DNA from: JBIKVP01 sp044356745
GTDB taxonomy: Bacteria; Pseudomonadota; Alphaproteobacteria; Rhizobiales; Beijerinckiaceae
DNA length: 6,847 nt
Direction of reading: 5' to 3'
NCBI GenBank assembly: GCA_044356745.1
Contig: JBIKVP010000093.1
Span: forward strand, 1 to 6,847
Below, one piece after another: positions 1-6,721 of this stretch. Position 1 is the stretch's first letter. Every line of letters starts with the position of its first letter. The notes below the pieces were generated by a model that was not told the origin of the DNA, made no database searches, and saw nothing but the letters and a program-made list of their open reading frames with translations. The translations under genes were made by a program, and so were the position numbers.

Positions 1-111
1 CCTTGGCTTCCTGAATACCACTTTTCCGCAAAAAGCACGATTATGGGTTGACCGCCTATCCGATAACTTCAAAATACTTCAGGCACCAACTCTTCAAATG
101 TGAGGGGTATA
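1..111 (-). repeat. Left arm of a 111-bp inverted repeat
   Basis: Bases 1-111 are the reverse complement of 6722-6832 with one difference: position 83 (G) faces 6750 (T), where C would be expected. Homology ends sharply on the inner side at 111/6722. On the outer side it reaches the window edge, so the true repeat may be longer. This arm covers the last 13 sense codons and the stop of the minus-strand ATPase gene, plus 68 bases downstream of it. It holds a short hairpin (CTTTT 21-25 with AAAAG 31-35) and imperfect complementary ends (3-17 with 75-89). The sequence gives no family name. It could be the end of a dispersed element or a duplicated gene end. Confidence 0.95.
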
Positions 112-1445
112 TTTTCTTTCTCATAAAGCGCTTTAAGAACCTCTTCATCGTAGAGATATGACTCTATATTCCTTCTTTGGAGGACGCGAATCCCTTGTTC
201 CTTAAATTCAGCAACATCTTCAGGAGAATGATCATCACGATCAATAAGGCGCAAAGTATTTAAGCCACTGATCAATCTAGGAAACGCATTAGCAAAACGT
301 AATCGATCCCCACTAACTTCTTTAGAATTACCTCCAGAAATAAATTTTATATCAGGATATTGATCACTAAAAATGGTGTCGTAACAACGGGCATCATGAC
401 TGTGGTTTTTATCATGTTCTTGTGTTTTTGGATTTCCCTCACAAATAACGATTTGTTTTGGGGCAACTAAATGAGCAAGATCATCTAACGCAACATGTAG
501 GATGCTCTCCCAGAACTTGCGTGTTGGTGCAACTGGATTTAAAGTCACATGCTCGTCAAAGTTATGATCTTCAAAATCTAAGAAAATGACTTTTTCTGGA
601 TACTCTTTGTACAAATCTAATGCTTTACGCATCATTCCAATTGAGTGAGTTGCAATCCACAATTGGCAATTTTCAGGAGTAAGATTGTAAAGTTCTTCTA
701 ATAAAGCACCTTGTAGTCGTGTATTGATGTGTAATTCTGGCTCGTCAATGCAAAAAACAGTATCATTAAAATATCTTTTTTTAACAATCATATCAAGTAG
801 AAGATCAAATGCAGCTTTTTCACCACCCGATAAAATTTTGTAATCAAAATTTTTGATAGCGCCCTTTGAAAAACGAAATTTCCCTTCTGTTAAAGGATTG
901 CCAAGTGTATTTAAATCAAGTTCGTTGAAAACTCGGTTTAAAGATGATCTGATTTCTCCAATGGTCTCCACTCTGAATTCACTAATAGTTTGACTTCCGA
1001 GCGAATTTTCAAAAATATCTTGTAAAGCATCTGAACACAATCTTTCATAATTTTTTGCAACAGTATTGTCATATTCAATCATGCGTTTGAATGTTAATTC
1101 TTTAGAGGCATCGGGTAATTTACTAAGTTTACTTAAAGTAAAATCTGGATCATTTCTGTATGCAGAACGTATATAAAAAGACTTTTGAGTCTGTGAACAG
1201 TCAAATGTAATTTGAATTTGTTCAATTTGATTGTGATTTTGAGAAATATTTCGACCATGATAATTATGATCCCACACCCAACTGCCTGAATGAAATTGCT
1301 TCCACATTAAAAAAGCATCAAATAGGGAAGATTTTCCCGAGCCATTTGGTCCAGCCATGATAACAAGTTTTGCGGGTGGAAGGTCAGGAATTGAAAGAGA
1401 GTGGAATCTGCGAAAATCGTTGATTGTAATGCTTTTAATTTTCAT
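69..1445 (-). CDS. AAA/ABC-type ATPase with C-terminal TOPRIM (DUF4435/OLD-like) domain, probably C-terminally truncated
   Basis: A 458-residue protein from the chosen start. The N-terminus (MKIKSITINDFRRF) is typical of SMC/RecF-like ATPases. Walker A GPNGSGKSS lies at 32-40 (Lys38), an ABC-like signature LSGGEK at 205-210, Walker B VFCIDEPELH at 230-239, and an H-loop-like ATHS at 265-268. A TOPRIM-like segment follows: VICEG with Glu336, then LIDRDD with Asp402 and Asp404, then RRNIESYLYDEEVL at 424-437. This layout occurs in OLD-family nucleases (e.g. GajA) and in ATPase-DUF4435 proteins related to the PARIS phage-defence pair AriA/AriB; such proteins use ATPase-controlled nuclease activity. 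A defence role is inferred. The protein stops about 20 residues after the RRNIESYL block, where I would expect more TOPRIM sequence, and the last 13 codons lie in the inverted repeat. The ATG at 1445 is preferred over upstream starts because homology-like sequence begins there and AAGGA lies about 11 bases upstream. It is divergent from yajC and appears AT-rich. Confidence 0.85.
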   Translation of the reverse strand: MKIKSITINDFRRFHSLSIPDLPPAKLVIMAGPNGSGKSSLFDAFLMWKQFHSGSWVWDHNYHGRNISQNHNQIEQIQITFDCSQTQKSFYIRSAYRNDPDFTLSKLSKLPDASKELTFKRMIEYDNTVAKNYERLCSDALQDIFENSLGSQTISEFRVETIGEIRSSLNRVFNELDLNTLGNPLTEGKFRFSKGAIKNFDYKILSGGEKAAFDLLLDMIVKKRYFNDTVFCIDEPELHINTRLQGALLEELYNLTPENCQLWIATHSIGMMRKALDLYKEYPEKVIFLDFEDHNFDEHVTLNPVAPTRKFWESILHVALDDLAHLVAPKQIVICEGNPKTQEHDKNHSHDARCYDTIFSDQYPDIKFISGGNSKEVSGDRLRFANAFPRLISGLNTLRLIDRDDHSPEDVAEFKEQGIRVLQRRNIESYLYDEEVLKALYEKENIPLTFEELVPEVF

Positions 1446-1577
1446 AAATCTCAACATCCTTACATAACAAAACATCAATCAAGCCGATGCAATATCAATC
1501 AGCGTCGGATTTCGGCAAGCCCGCCTCATCATAGAGTAATTCCTCGTACTCTCCAGATCAAATTCACTACCCACGCA

Positions 1578-1605
1578 TTGCATTATGAGTGTTGGTGTTT
1601 ATAGT
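1578..1605 (+). promoter_or_regulatory. Candidate promoter for the yajC-secDF cluster
   Basis: A good -10-like hexamer TATAGT (1600-1605) follows a poor -35-like TTGCAT (1578-1583) with a 16-base spacer, 61 bases before the chosen yajC start. It lies in the only sizeable gap upstream of the cluster (1446-1666). The -35 match is only three of six bases, so this is a weak call made mainly from position. A hairpin-forming palindrome (1533-1552) lies just upstream. Confidence 0.3.
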
Positions 1606-1654
1606 GCGACACGATAAGAGGATGAGTCTGGCACAAATCCCGCGTTTTGATGAT

Positions 1655-1658
1655 GGAG
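1655..1658 (+). promoter_or_regulatory. Shine-Dalgarno site that sets the yajC start
   Basis: GGAG lies eight bases before the ATG at 1667. The in-frame upstream ATGs at 1589 and 1622 lack a properly spaced site: at 1622 the AGAGG abuts the start codon. This supports a 113-residue YajC rather than a longer one. Confidence 0.65.
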
Positions 1659-1666
1659 CACACACG

Positions 1667-2008
1667 ATGTTGATCACACCAGCAATGGCACAAGGCACAA
1701 CGGCTGCGGCTGGAGGCACTGATATTTTTATTCAGCTTACGCCATTCATTCTGATTTTCGTGATCATGTGGTTTTTGATTATTCGCCCTCAGCAAAAGCG
1801 CGTTCGTGAACATCAAGAGATGATCAAGGCAATTCGTCGCGGTGATACGGTTGTGACGGCTGCCGGATTTGTAGGCAAGGTTACAAAAGTCATTGACGAT
1901 ACAGAAGTTGAGATTGAAATTGCAGATAACGTGCGCGTGCGCGCCGTGCGTTCAACGATATCCGATGTGCGCTCAAAATCAGAGCCAGCAAACACCAACA
2001 CAAAATAA
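1667..2008 (+). CDS. yajC: Sec translocon accessory subunit YajC
   Basis: A 113-residue single-pass inner-membrane protein, close to the usual YajC length of about 110. After a short N-terminus rich in Ala, Gly and Thr comes one membrane segment (about residues 19-38, FIQLTPFILIFVIMWFLIIR). It runs directly into the family hallmark RPQQKR and a cytoplasmic domain with the conserved style of RRGDTVVTAAGFVGKVTKV, then an acidic and basic stretch ending in a polar tail. YajC associates with SecD and SecF and, through them, with SecYEG and YidC; it is not essential in E. coli. It is the first gene of the cluster, 17 bases before secD, so cotranscription and translational coupling are likely. The start at 1667 follows from GGAG at 1655-1658 and from family length. 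Identification is firm from the RPQQKR motif and the neighbours. Confidence 0.95.
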   Translation: MLITPAMAQGTTAAAGGTDIFIQLTPFILIFVIMWFLIIRPQQKRVREHQEMIKAIRRGDTVVTAAGFVGKVTKVIDDTEVEIEIADNVRVRAVRSTISDVRSKSEPANTNTK

Positions 2009-2025
2009 GTGCGAACTCATTTCTC

Positions 2026-3645
2026 ATGCTCCGTTTTTCATCGACCAAAATAGCCCTGATTCTGATCGCTACATTGTTTGGAATGCTCTTAGCTGCTCCT
2101 AATCTTCTCTCGCAGCAACAACGCACCGCCATTGAGAATGCCATTCCCTCATGGATACCAAAGGCGCTTGTTCCAACACGTGCTGTGACGTTAGGTCTTG
2201 ATCTGCAAGGGGGCAGCCATGTGCTGCTCGAAGTCGATGTTGCTGATCTCATGCGCACTAAAGTGCTTAACTTACGCGATGATGTGCGCCGTGTGCTGCG
2301 TGATGTGAGGGTTGTGCCTCAAGGCGGCATTGGTTTGCAGCCACGTGGCGTTCAGTTGCGTGTAGCTGACGCGCAGGATCGTGAAAAACTTATTCCAAAA
2401 CTACGCGAAGTCGCTGAGCCGGTTGGCAATCAGGCTTCAATTGGTGGCGGAGGGCAGCGCTCTCATGAAGTGACTGAAGGGGAAGATGGTCTTGTTCAGG
2501 TTACGCTGACAGAGGCGGGTGTTACTGAGCGTGTACGACGCGCTTCAGAGCAAGCCATTGAGGTATTGCGTCGGCGCGTTGATGCGCTTGGTACAACAGA
2601 ACCTAATATTCAGCGTCAAGGTGTTGATCGCATTCTTGTACAGGTTCCCGGACTTCAGGATCCTCAACGATTGAAAGAAATTTTAGGCAAAACGGCGAAA
2701 CTGCAATTTCGTATGGTCTCTGATAATGGCGGAGCGCCTGCTGAAGTAGAACAGCTTCCTTCACGTGACGATGCCGGCGCGCGCGTGTCGATTGAGCGAC
2801 GTGTCATTGTTGAGGGGGATGATCTTGTTGATGCGCAACCGGCATTTGACTCCCGTACCAATGAGCCGATTGTAAACTTCCGCTTTAATGTTCGCGGTGC
2901 GCAAAAATTCGGACAAGTGACATCGGAAAGTATTGGCCGTCGATTAGCCATTGTACTCGACAATGAGGTTGTGTCTGCGCCTGTCATTCAATCAGCAATT
3001 ACAGGTGGTTCAGGGCAAATCTCAGGACGTTTTACGGTAGAAGCGGCCAATAACCTCGCACTCTTGCTGAGGGCAGGAGCACTTCCCGCTAAACTCACGA
3101 TTGTTGAAGAGCGTACGGTGGGGCCTGGTCTAGGGCAAGATTCCATTGAAGCAGGTAAAATGGCGGCTTATGTCGCAACCGCGATTGTCAGCGTATTTAT
3201 GATCGTTTCATATGGCATATTTGGCATTTTTGCGAATATTGCATTGATTGTACATGTCTTGATTATTTTTGGGATCATGTCATGGATTGGGGCAACACTT
3301 ACCCTTCCGGGGATAGCAGGAGTTGTGCTTGGAATTGGCATGGCGGTTGATTCCAACGTATTGATTTATGAGCGTATTCGTGAAGAACAACAGCTTGGGC
3401 GCTCGCCTTTAATGTCCCTTGAAGCAGGGTTTGAGCGTGCTCTCGCCACTATTGTTGACTCAAACGTCACACAGTTCCTCGCAGCTGTTATCTTATTTTA
3501 TGTGGGTACAGGGCCTGTACGCGGCTTTTCTGTTACGCTCATTGTAGGCATTCTCACCACTGTGTTCACAGCTTTCACACTCACACGCCTTATGGCCTAC
3601 ACATGGTATAAAGTTGCTAAGCCGCAACGTATTCCGTTGGGGTAA
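2026..3645 (+). CDS. secD: Protein translocase subunit SecD
   Basis: A 539-residue inner-membrane protein, full length for an alphaproteobacterial SecD. With SecF it uses the proton-motive force to complete periplasmic release of exported proteins. TM1 is at about 8-25, directly followed by a large periplasmic region. The D1 motif LGLDLQGG is at 56-63. RAGALPAKL (349-357) and VGPGLGQDSI (365-374) precede the C-terminal five-helix membrane bundle, with helices near 378-397, 402-419, 427-446, 476-494 and 500-525. The signature GIGMAVDSNVLIYERIREE begins at 436; Asp442 corresponds to the conserved membrane aspartate of the D4/D5 region of SecD family proteins. The gene starts 17 bases after yajC with no clear Shine-Dalgarno sequence, which fits translation coupled to yajC. 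It is separate from secF, unlike the fused SecDF of some other bacteria. No defects are seen. Confidence 0.97.
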   Translation: MLRFSSTKIALILIATLFGMLLAAPNLLSQQQRTAIENAIPSWIPKALVPTRAVTLGLDLQGGSHVLLEVDVADLMRTKVLNLRDDVRRVLRDVRVVPQGGIGLQPRGVQLRVADAQDREKLIPKLREVAEPVGNQASIGGGGQRSHEVTEGEDGLVQVTLTEAGVTERVRRASEQAIEVLRRRVDALGTTEPNIQRQGVDRILVQVPGLQDPQRLKEILGKTAKLQFRMVSDNGGAPAEVEQLPSRDDAGARVSIERRVIVEGDDLVDAQPAFDSRTNEPIVNFRFNVRGAQKFGQVTSESIGRRLAIVLDNEVVSAPVIQSAITGGSGQISGRFTVEAANNLALLLRAGALPAKLTIVEERTVGPGLGQDSIEAGKMAAYVATAIVSVFMIVSYGIFGIFANIALIVHVLIIFGIMSWIGATLTLPGIAGVVLGIGMAVDSNVLIYERIREEQQLGRSPLMSLEAGFERALATIVDSNVTQFLAAVILFYVGTGPVRGFSVTLIVGILTTVFTAFTLTRLMAYTWYKVAKPQRIPLG

Positions 3646-3702
3646 CATTGAGGGATAAGTCTGCACTAATAATGCGATCATACTTGTATAAATAGGTTTT
3701 TC

Positions 3703-4671
3703 ATGCGCCTTCTCCGTCTTGCTCCTGATAACACAAAGTTTCCTTTTATGCGGTTCCGCCGCTGGAGTTTTCCCTTTTCAGCAATCGCTTCGATTTTGGC
3801 TGTGCTCTTTTTTACGCAAATTGGGATGAACTTTGGCATTGATTTTAAAGGTGGAACGCTCATTGAGCTTCAATCTAAAGCTGAACAAGCTGACCTTGGG
3901 ATCATTCGAAGCAAAGGAAATGAACTTGGGTTTGGTGAAATTGAAGTGCAAGCGTTTGGTACACCGCGCGATGTCTCTGTGCGTATTGCGCTTCAAGATG
4001 GTGGTGATGTCGCACAGCAAGCTGTTGTAGAGAAAATGCGTGCGGCATTCGGCGATGCTTATGAGTTTCGCCGTGTAGAAGTTGTTGGGCCCCGTGTTTC
4101 TGGCGAGCTTGTTCAATCAGGAACACTCGGCATTGTGCTCTCGGTTCTCGTTGTCATGGTGTATTTATGGTTCCGGTTTGAATGGCAGTTTGCAGTGGGA
4201 GCGATTATTGCAACACTCCACGACCTTGTGCTGGCAATTGGCTTTTTTGCCATAACGCGCATAGAATTTAACCTCACATCAATCGCTGCAATTTTGACAA
4301 TTGTGGGATATTCAATGAATGACACCGTGGTTGTTTTTGATCGAATTCGCGAGATGTTGCGCAAATATAAAAAACTCACCATTCATGAAGTGATTGATAT
4401 TTCAATCAATACAACGCTTGCACGCACATTAGCGACAAGTGCAACAACATTTCTGGCAACGCTCGCTCTTTATATGTTTGGTGGGGAAGTCATACGCGGC
4501 TTTGCTGCCGCGATGCTTTTTGGCGTTATTGTGGGTGCTTATTCTTCCGTTTTTGTTGCAGCCCCTATTTTGATTTATCTTGGATTAAAAGTTGGCTCAT
4601 TCGAGAAATCAGAAGCCAACGATCAAACAAAACTGAAGGCTTCCTCCTCTGCAGCGCCATCGAAAGCCTGA
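3703..4671 (+). CDS. secF: Protein translocase subunit SecF
   Basis: A 322-residue inner-membrane partner of SecD. TM1 is at about 23-40, followed by GIDFKGGT (45-52), the SecF counterpart of the SecD D1 motif. A short periplasmic domain leads to VGPRVSGEL (128-136). The membrane bundle carries the diagnostic GYSMNDTVVVFDRIRE (202-217) and INTTLARTLATS (235-246), then a last pair of helices around VIRGFAAAMLFGVIVGAYSS (263-282). The C-terminal tail, about 300-322, is polar and rich in Lys, Ser and Ala, and probably cytoplasmic. The gene starts 57 bases after secD; AGG at 3694-3696 lies six bases before the ATG. The gap contains no terminator that I can see, so the genes are likely cotranscribed. 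All key residues are present. Confidence 0.97.
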   Translation: MRLLRLAPDNTKFPFMRFRRWSFPFSAIASILAVLFFTQIGMNFGIDFKGGTLIELQSKAEQADLGIIRSKGNELGFGEIEVQAFGTPRDVSVRIALQDGGDVAQQAVVEKMRAAFGDAYEFRRVEVVGPRVSGELVQSGTLGIVLSVLVVMVYLWFRFEWQFAVGAIIATLHDLVLAIGFFAITRIEFNLTSIAAILTIVGYSMNDTVVVFDRIREMLRKYKKLTIHEVIDISINTTLARTLATSATTFLATLALYMFGGEVIRGFAAAMLFGVIVGAYSSVFVAAPILIYLGLKVGSFEKSEANDQTKLKASSSAAPSKA

Positions 4672-4683
4672 GGTTTGCAGAAT

Positions 4684-5064
4684 ATGTCTGATCCTGTGCC
4701 GCAAGGTTTCATTGCAGGGCGTTATCTGATTGATGCATATGGAAATGGGGGATTTCGCTTTGCGGATATGTCTCATCGCGGCTCGTTGCTTATTCTACCC
4801 ACGGGCATGCATGCATCGCCCATAACCACTTTAAAAGACGCAAGAACTGAGAATTTTGAGCTGATTTTATCGCACAAGCATGAATTTGAATGGCTTTTAA
4901 TTGGAACGGGTGAAACGTTGATGCAGCTTCCAATCGCGCTGCGTCATTTTTTACGTGATCAAACCATCGCTTATGAACTCATGAGTACAGCGGCCGCAGT
5001 ACGTACGTATAATGTACTGATTGCAGAAAAACGGGCGATTGCAGCGTTAATGATCGCGGTATAG
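4684..5064 (+). CDS. Mth938-like domain protein (DUF498/NDUFAF3 family)
   Basis: A 126-residue soluble protein. The pattern of a Gly/Phe-rich beta start (YGNGGFRFADMSHRGSLLIL), the conserved LPTGMHA, the hydrophobic FEWLLIGTGE and the late AAAVRTYNVLIAEKRAIAALMIA match the Mth938-like family, which is usually about 120-130 residues. The mitochondrial member NDUFAF3 helps assemble respiratory complex I; the bacterial role is not settled, and its frequent position after secF suggests, without proving, a link to membrane protein biogenesis. The ATG at 4684 is preferred over an in-frame TTG at 4675: GAGG at 4670-4673, overlapping the secF stop, gives a spacing of 10 bases for the ATG but only one for the TTG. 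It is 12 bases after secF and last in the operon. In remembered alphaproteobacterial synteny a phytoene/squalene synthase gene often follows; none is present here. Confidence 0.88.
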   Translation: MSDPVPQGFIAGRYLIDAYGNGGFRFADMSHRGSLLILPTGMHASPITTLKDARTENFELILSHKHEFEWLLIGTGETLMQLPIALRHFLRDQTIAYELMSTAAAVRTYNVLIAEKRAIAALMIAV

Positions 5065-5132
5065 CGACAACGTTTTTAACAGAATTTTGTGGACGTTATC
5101 CCTTGGACTTCTTTGCTTTATGGCTAGGTATA

Positions 5133-5155
5133 GGTTGCTTGTGGCAACCGTTTTT
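5133..5155 (+). terminator. Rho-independent terminator of the yajC-secDF cluster
   Basis: A perfect six-base stem, GGTTGC (5133-5138) with GCAACC (5144-5149), encloses the loop TTGTG and is followed by GTTTTT (5150-5155). It lies 68 bases after the stop of the Mth938-like gene. The T tract touches the end of the converging murE gene. On the minus strand the stem is not followed by a T tract, so it should act mainly on the plus-strand transcript. Confidence 0.75.
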
Positions 5156-5157
5156 AA

Positions 5158-6645
5158 TTAAGCCGCCGCATCTTTTGTCTCTGGGAAATAATGTTTAACC
5201 GCCTCTTCAACAACGGCATGATCAGAAAATGGCAGGGTTATATCACCGATAATTTGACCTGTTTCATGTCCCTTACCTGCAACGACAAGCACATCACCTG
5301 ATTGAAGCTCTTTAATGGCAGCGTGGATGGCCTCTTCACGGTTGGCAATTTCGCGAACTTTGCGTTTTGCACCCTTAATACCTTTGAGAATGTCTATCCG
5401 AATACTGCCCGCATCTTCTGTGCGTGGGTTATCATCTGTAATAATCACCAGATCAGCTTTTTGTGCCGCAATACGTCCCATGATTGGGCGTTTCCCCGCA
5501 TCACGATCACCACCGCATCCCAAGACGCATATCAACCGCCCTGTCGTGTATGGGCGCAGTGTGTCAAGAACAGCGCTCAACGCTTCAGGCTTATGTGCAT
5601 AATCAACAACAACCATTGCACCATTGACGTTTGCAACTTGCTCAAGTCTTCCTTTCACACCCTGAAGGTGAGATAAAATTGGCATGATGTGATCAGGATT
5701 TTCTCCCACTGCGATCGCAATACCAGCCGCCATAAGAGCATTTTGTGTCTGAAAATCACCAATTAATGGCAAAATAAGATCGTAGCGTCGTCCATACACT
5801 TCAACAAGAAGCTTTTGTGCAAAGCCTTCGCGTCGTGAATGTACAAGATGAACGGTCTCTCCTTGCCGTCCAACTGTGATAACGTGCAGGCCACGTGCGC
5901 GTGCATATTTAATTGCATCATATGCACGATCACCATCAAGATTGATCACCGCAGGATGCCCTGGAAATACAAGGTCAAACAAACGCATTTTAGCAGCAAA
6001 ATATGCGCTTGTGGTGCGATGATAATCAAGATGATCACGCCCCAAGTTCAAAAATGCACCTACAGATAATTTCACACCATCAAGACGATGTTGATCCAGC
6101 CCATGTGATGACGCTTCCATTGCCAGATGCGAAATGCCTTGTTGTTGAAGCGTTTGCAAAGCTTGATGAAGTGTAATGGCATCAGGCGTTGTCAAAGCTC
6201 CATATTCAATGCCTTGAGATGTGGTAACACCAAGTGTTCCCAAACAAGCGGCCTCATGGCCGCATCCTGCAAAGATTTGACGTGTGAAATCAGCAACAGA
6301 GGACTTTCCGCTTGTACCTGTGATTGCGACAACTGTTTTAGGTTGTCCTGCGTAAAATTTTGCTGCCATATGTGCGAGCGTAACGCGTGGATCTTTTACG
6401 CGAATATAGGGAATATCTGTTGCGAGTTCATGAGGGCGCGGTATAGCTCCAATTATCGCAACAGCGCCCGCCTTAGCCGCAGCTGTTGCATAAACACTGC
6501 CTTCTTGATGCGCACCGCTAATCGCTACAAAGACATCACCTTTCTTGACACGACGGCTATCGCACGCCACACCCGATATATCAATCGAACGCGAGGCGGC
6601 TTCGATGAGAAGCTGATCAAGACGCACTGTATCTTTCCTTTTCAT
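5158..6645 (-). CDS. murE: UDP-N-acetylmuramoyl-L-alanyl-D-glutamate--2,6-diaminopimelate ligase MurE
   Basis: A 495-residue cytoplasmic Mur ligase, full length. It adds meso-diaminopimelate to UDP-MurNAc-L-Ala-D-Glu using ATP in peptidoglycan precursor synthesis. The N-terminal UDP-binding domain spans about 1-100. The central ATPase has GTSGKSS at 110-116 (Lys114), TTPDA at 152-156, MEASSHGLD at 176-184, NLGRDHLDYH at 200-209 and the probable carbamylated lysine Lys219. The C-terminal domain has VDYAHKPEAL from 347, GCGGDRDAGKRP from 376, DDNPR at 404-408 and AGKGHE at 456-461. DNPR is the motif that selects meso-DAP over lysine. The P-loop has Ser where many MurE have Thr (GKSS rather than GKTS/T), a conservative change. 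The ATG at 6645 lacks a Shine-Dalgarno sequence; a GTG at 6627 has AAGGA well spaced and would remove six residues. Here murE stands alone, convergent with the sec cluster, rather than between ftsI and murF. Confidence 0.97.
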   Translation of the reverse strand: MKRKDTVRLDQLLIEAASRSIDISGVACDSRRVKKGDVFVAISGAHQEGSVYATAAAKAGAVAIIGAIPRPHELATDIPYIRVKDPRVTLAHMAAKFYAGQPKTVVAITGTSGKSSVADFTRQIFAGCGHEAACLGTLGVTTSQGIEYGALTTPDAITLHQALQTLQQQGISHLAMEASSHGLDQHRLDGVKLSVGAFLNLGRDHLDYHRTTSAYFAAKMRLFDLVFPGHPAVINLDGDRAYDAIKYARARGLHVITVGRQGETVHLVHSRREGFAQKLLVEVYGRRYDLILPLIGDFQTQNALMAAGIAIAVGENPDHIMPILSHLQGVKGRLEQVANVNGAMVVVDYAHKPEALSAVLDTLRPYTTGRLICVLGCGGDRDAGKRPIMGRIAAQKADLVIITDDNPRTEDAGSIRIDILKGIKGAKRKVREIANREEAIHAAIKELQSGDVLVVAGKGHETGQIIGDITLPFSDHAVVEEAVKHYFPETKDAAA

Positions 6646-6721
6646 TATTCGAGTATGTTAGGGAAGGAACCTTAATGCAAACTTACTTTAAAGATATGAT
6701 GGGATAGCACTTAAAACATGG

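Noticed and set aside
21..35. Hairpin CTTTT/AAAAG as terminator for the ATPase gene
   Set aside because: The stem is five A/T-rich pairs plus one G-C end, and no T tract follows on the minus strand.
1401..1604. A 67-codon plus-strand open frame across the ATPase start and the intergenic region
   Set aside because: It overlaps the ATPase N-terminus antisense, has no clear ribosome site and shows no family features.
1589..1666. N-terminal extension of YajC by 26 residues
   Set aside because: The extension has no properly spaced ribosome site and makes the protein longer than the family; GGAG at 1655-1658 fits the ATG at 1667.
6127..6675. A 182-codon open frame on the plus strand opposite murE
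   Set aside because: It lies antisense to conserved MurE coding sequence, has a Cys- and Arg-rich composition typical of a shadow frame, and has no recognisable domain.
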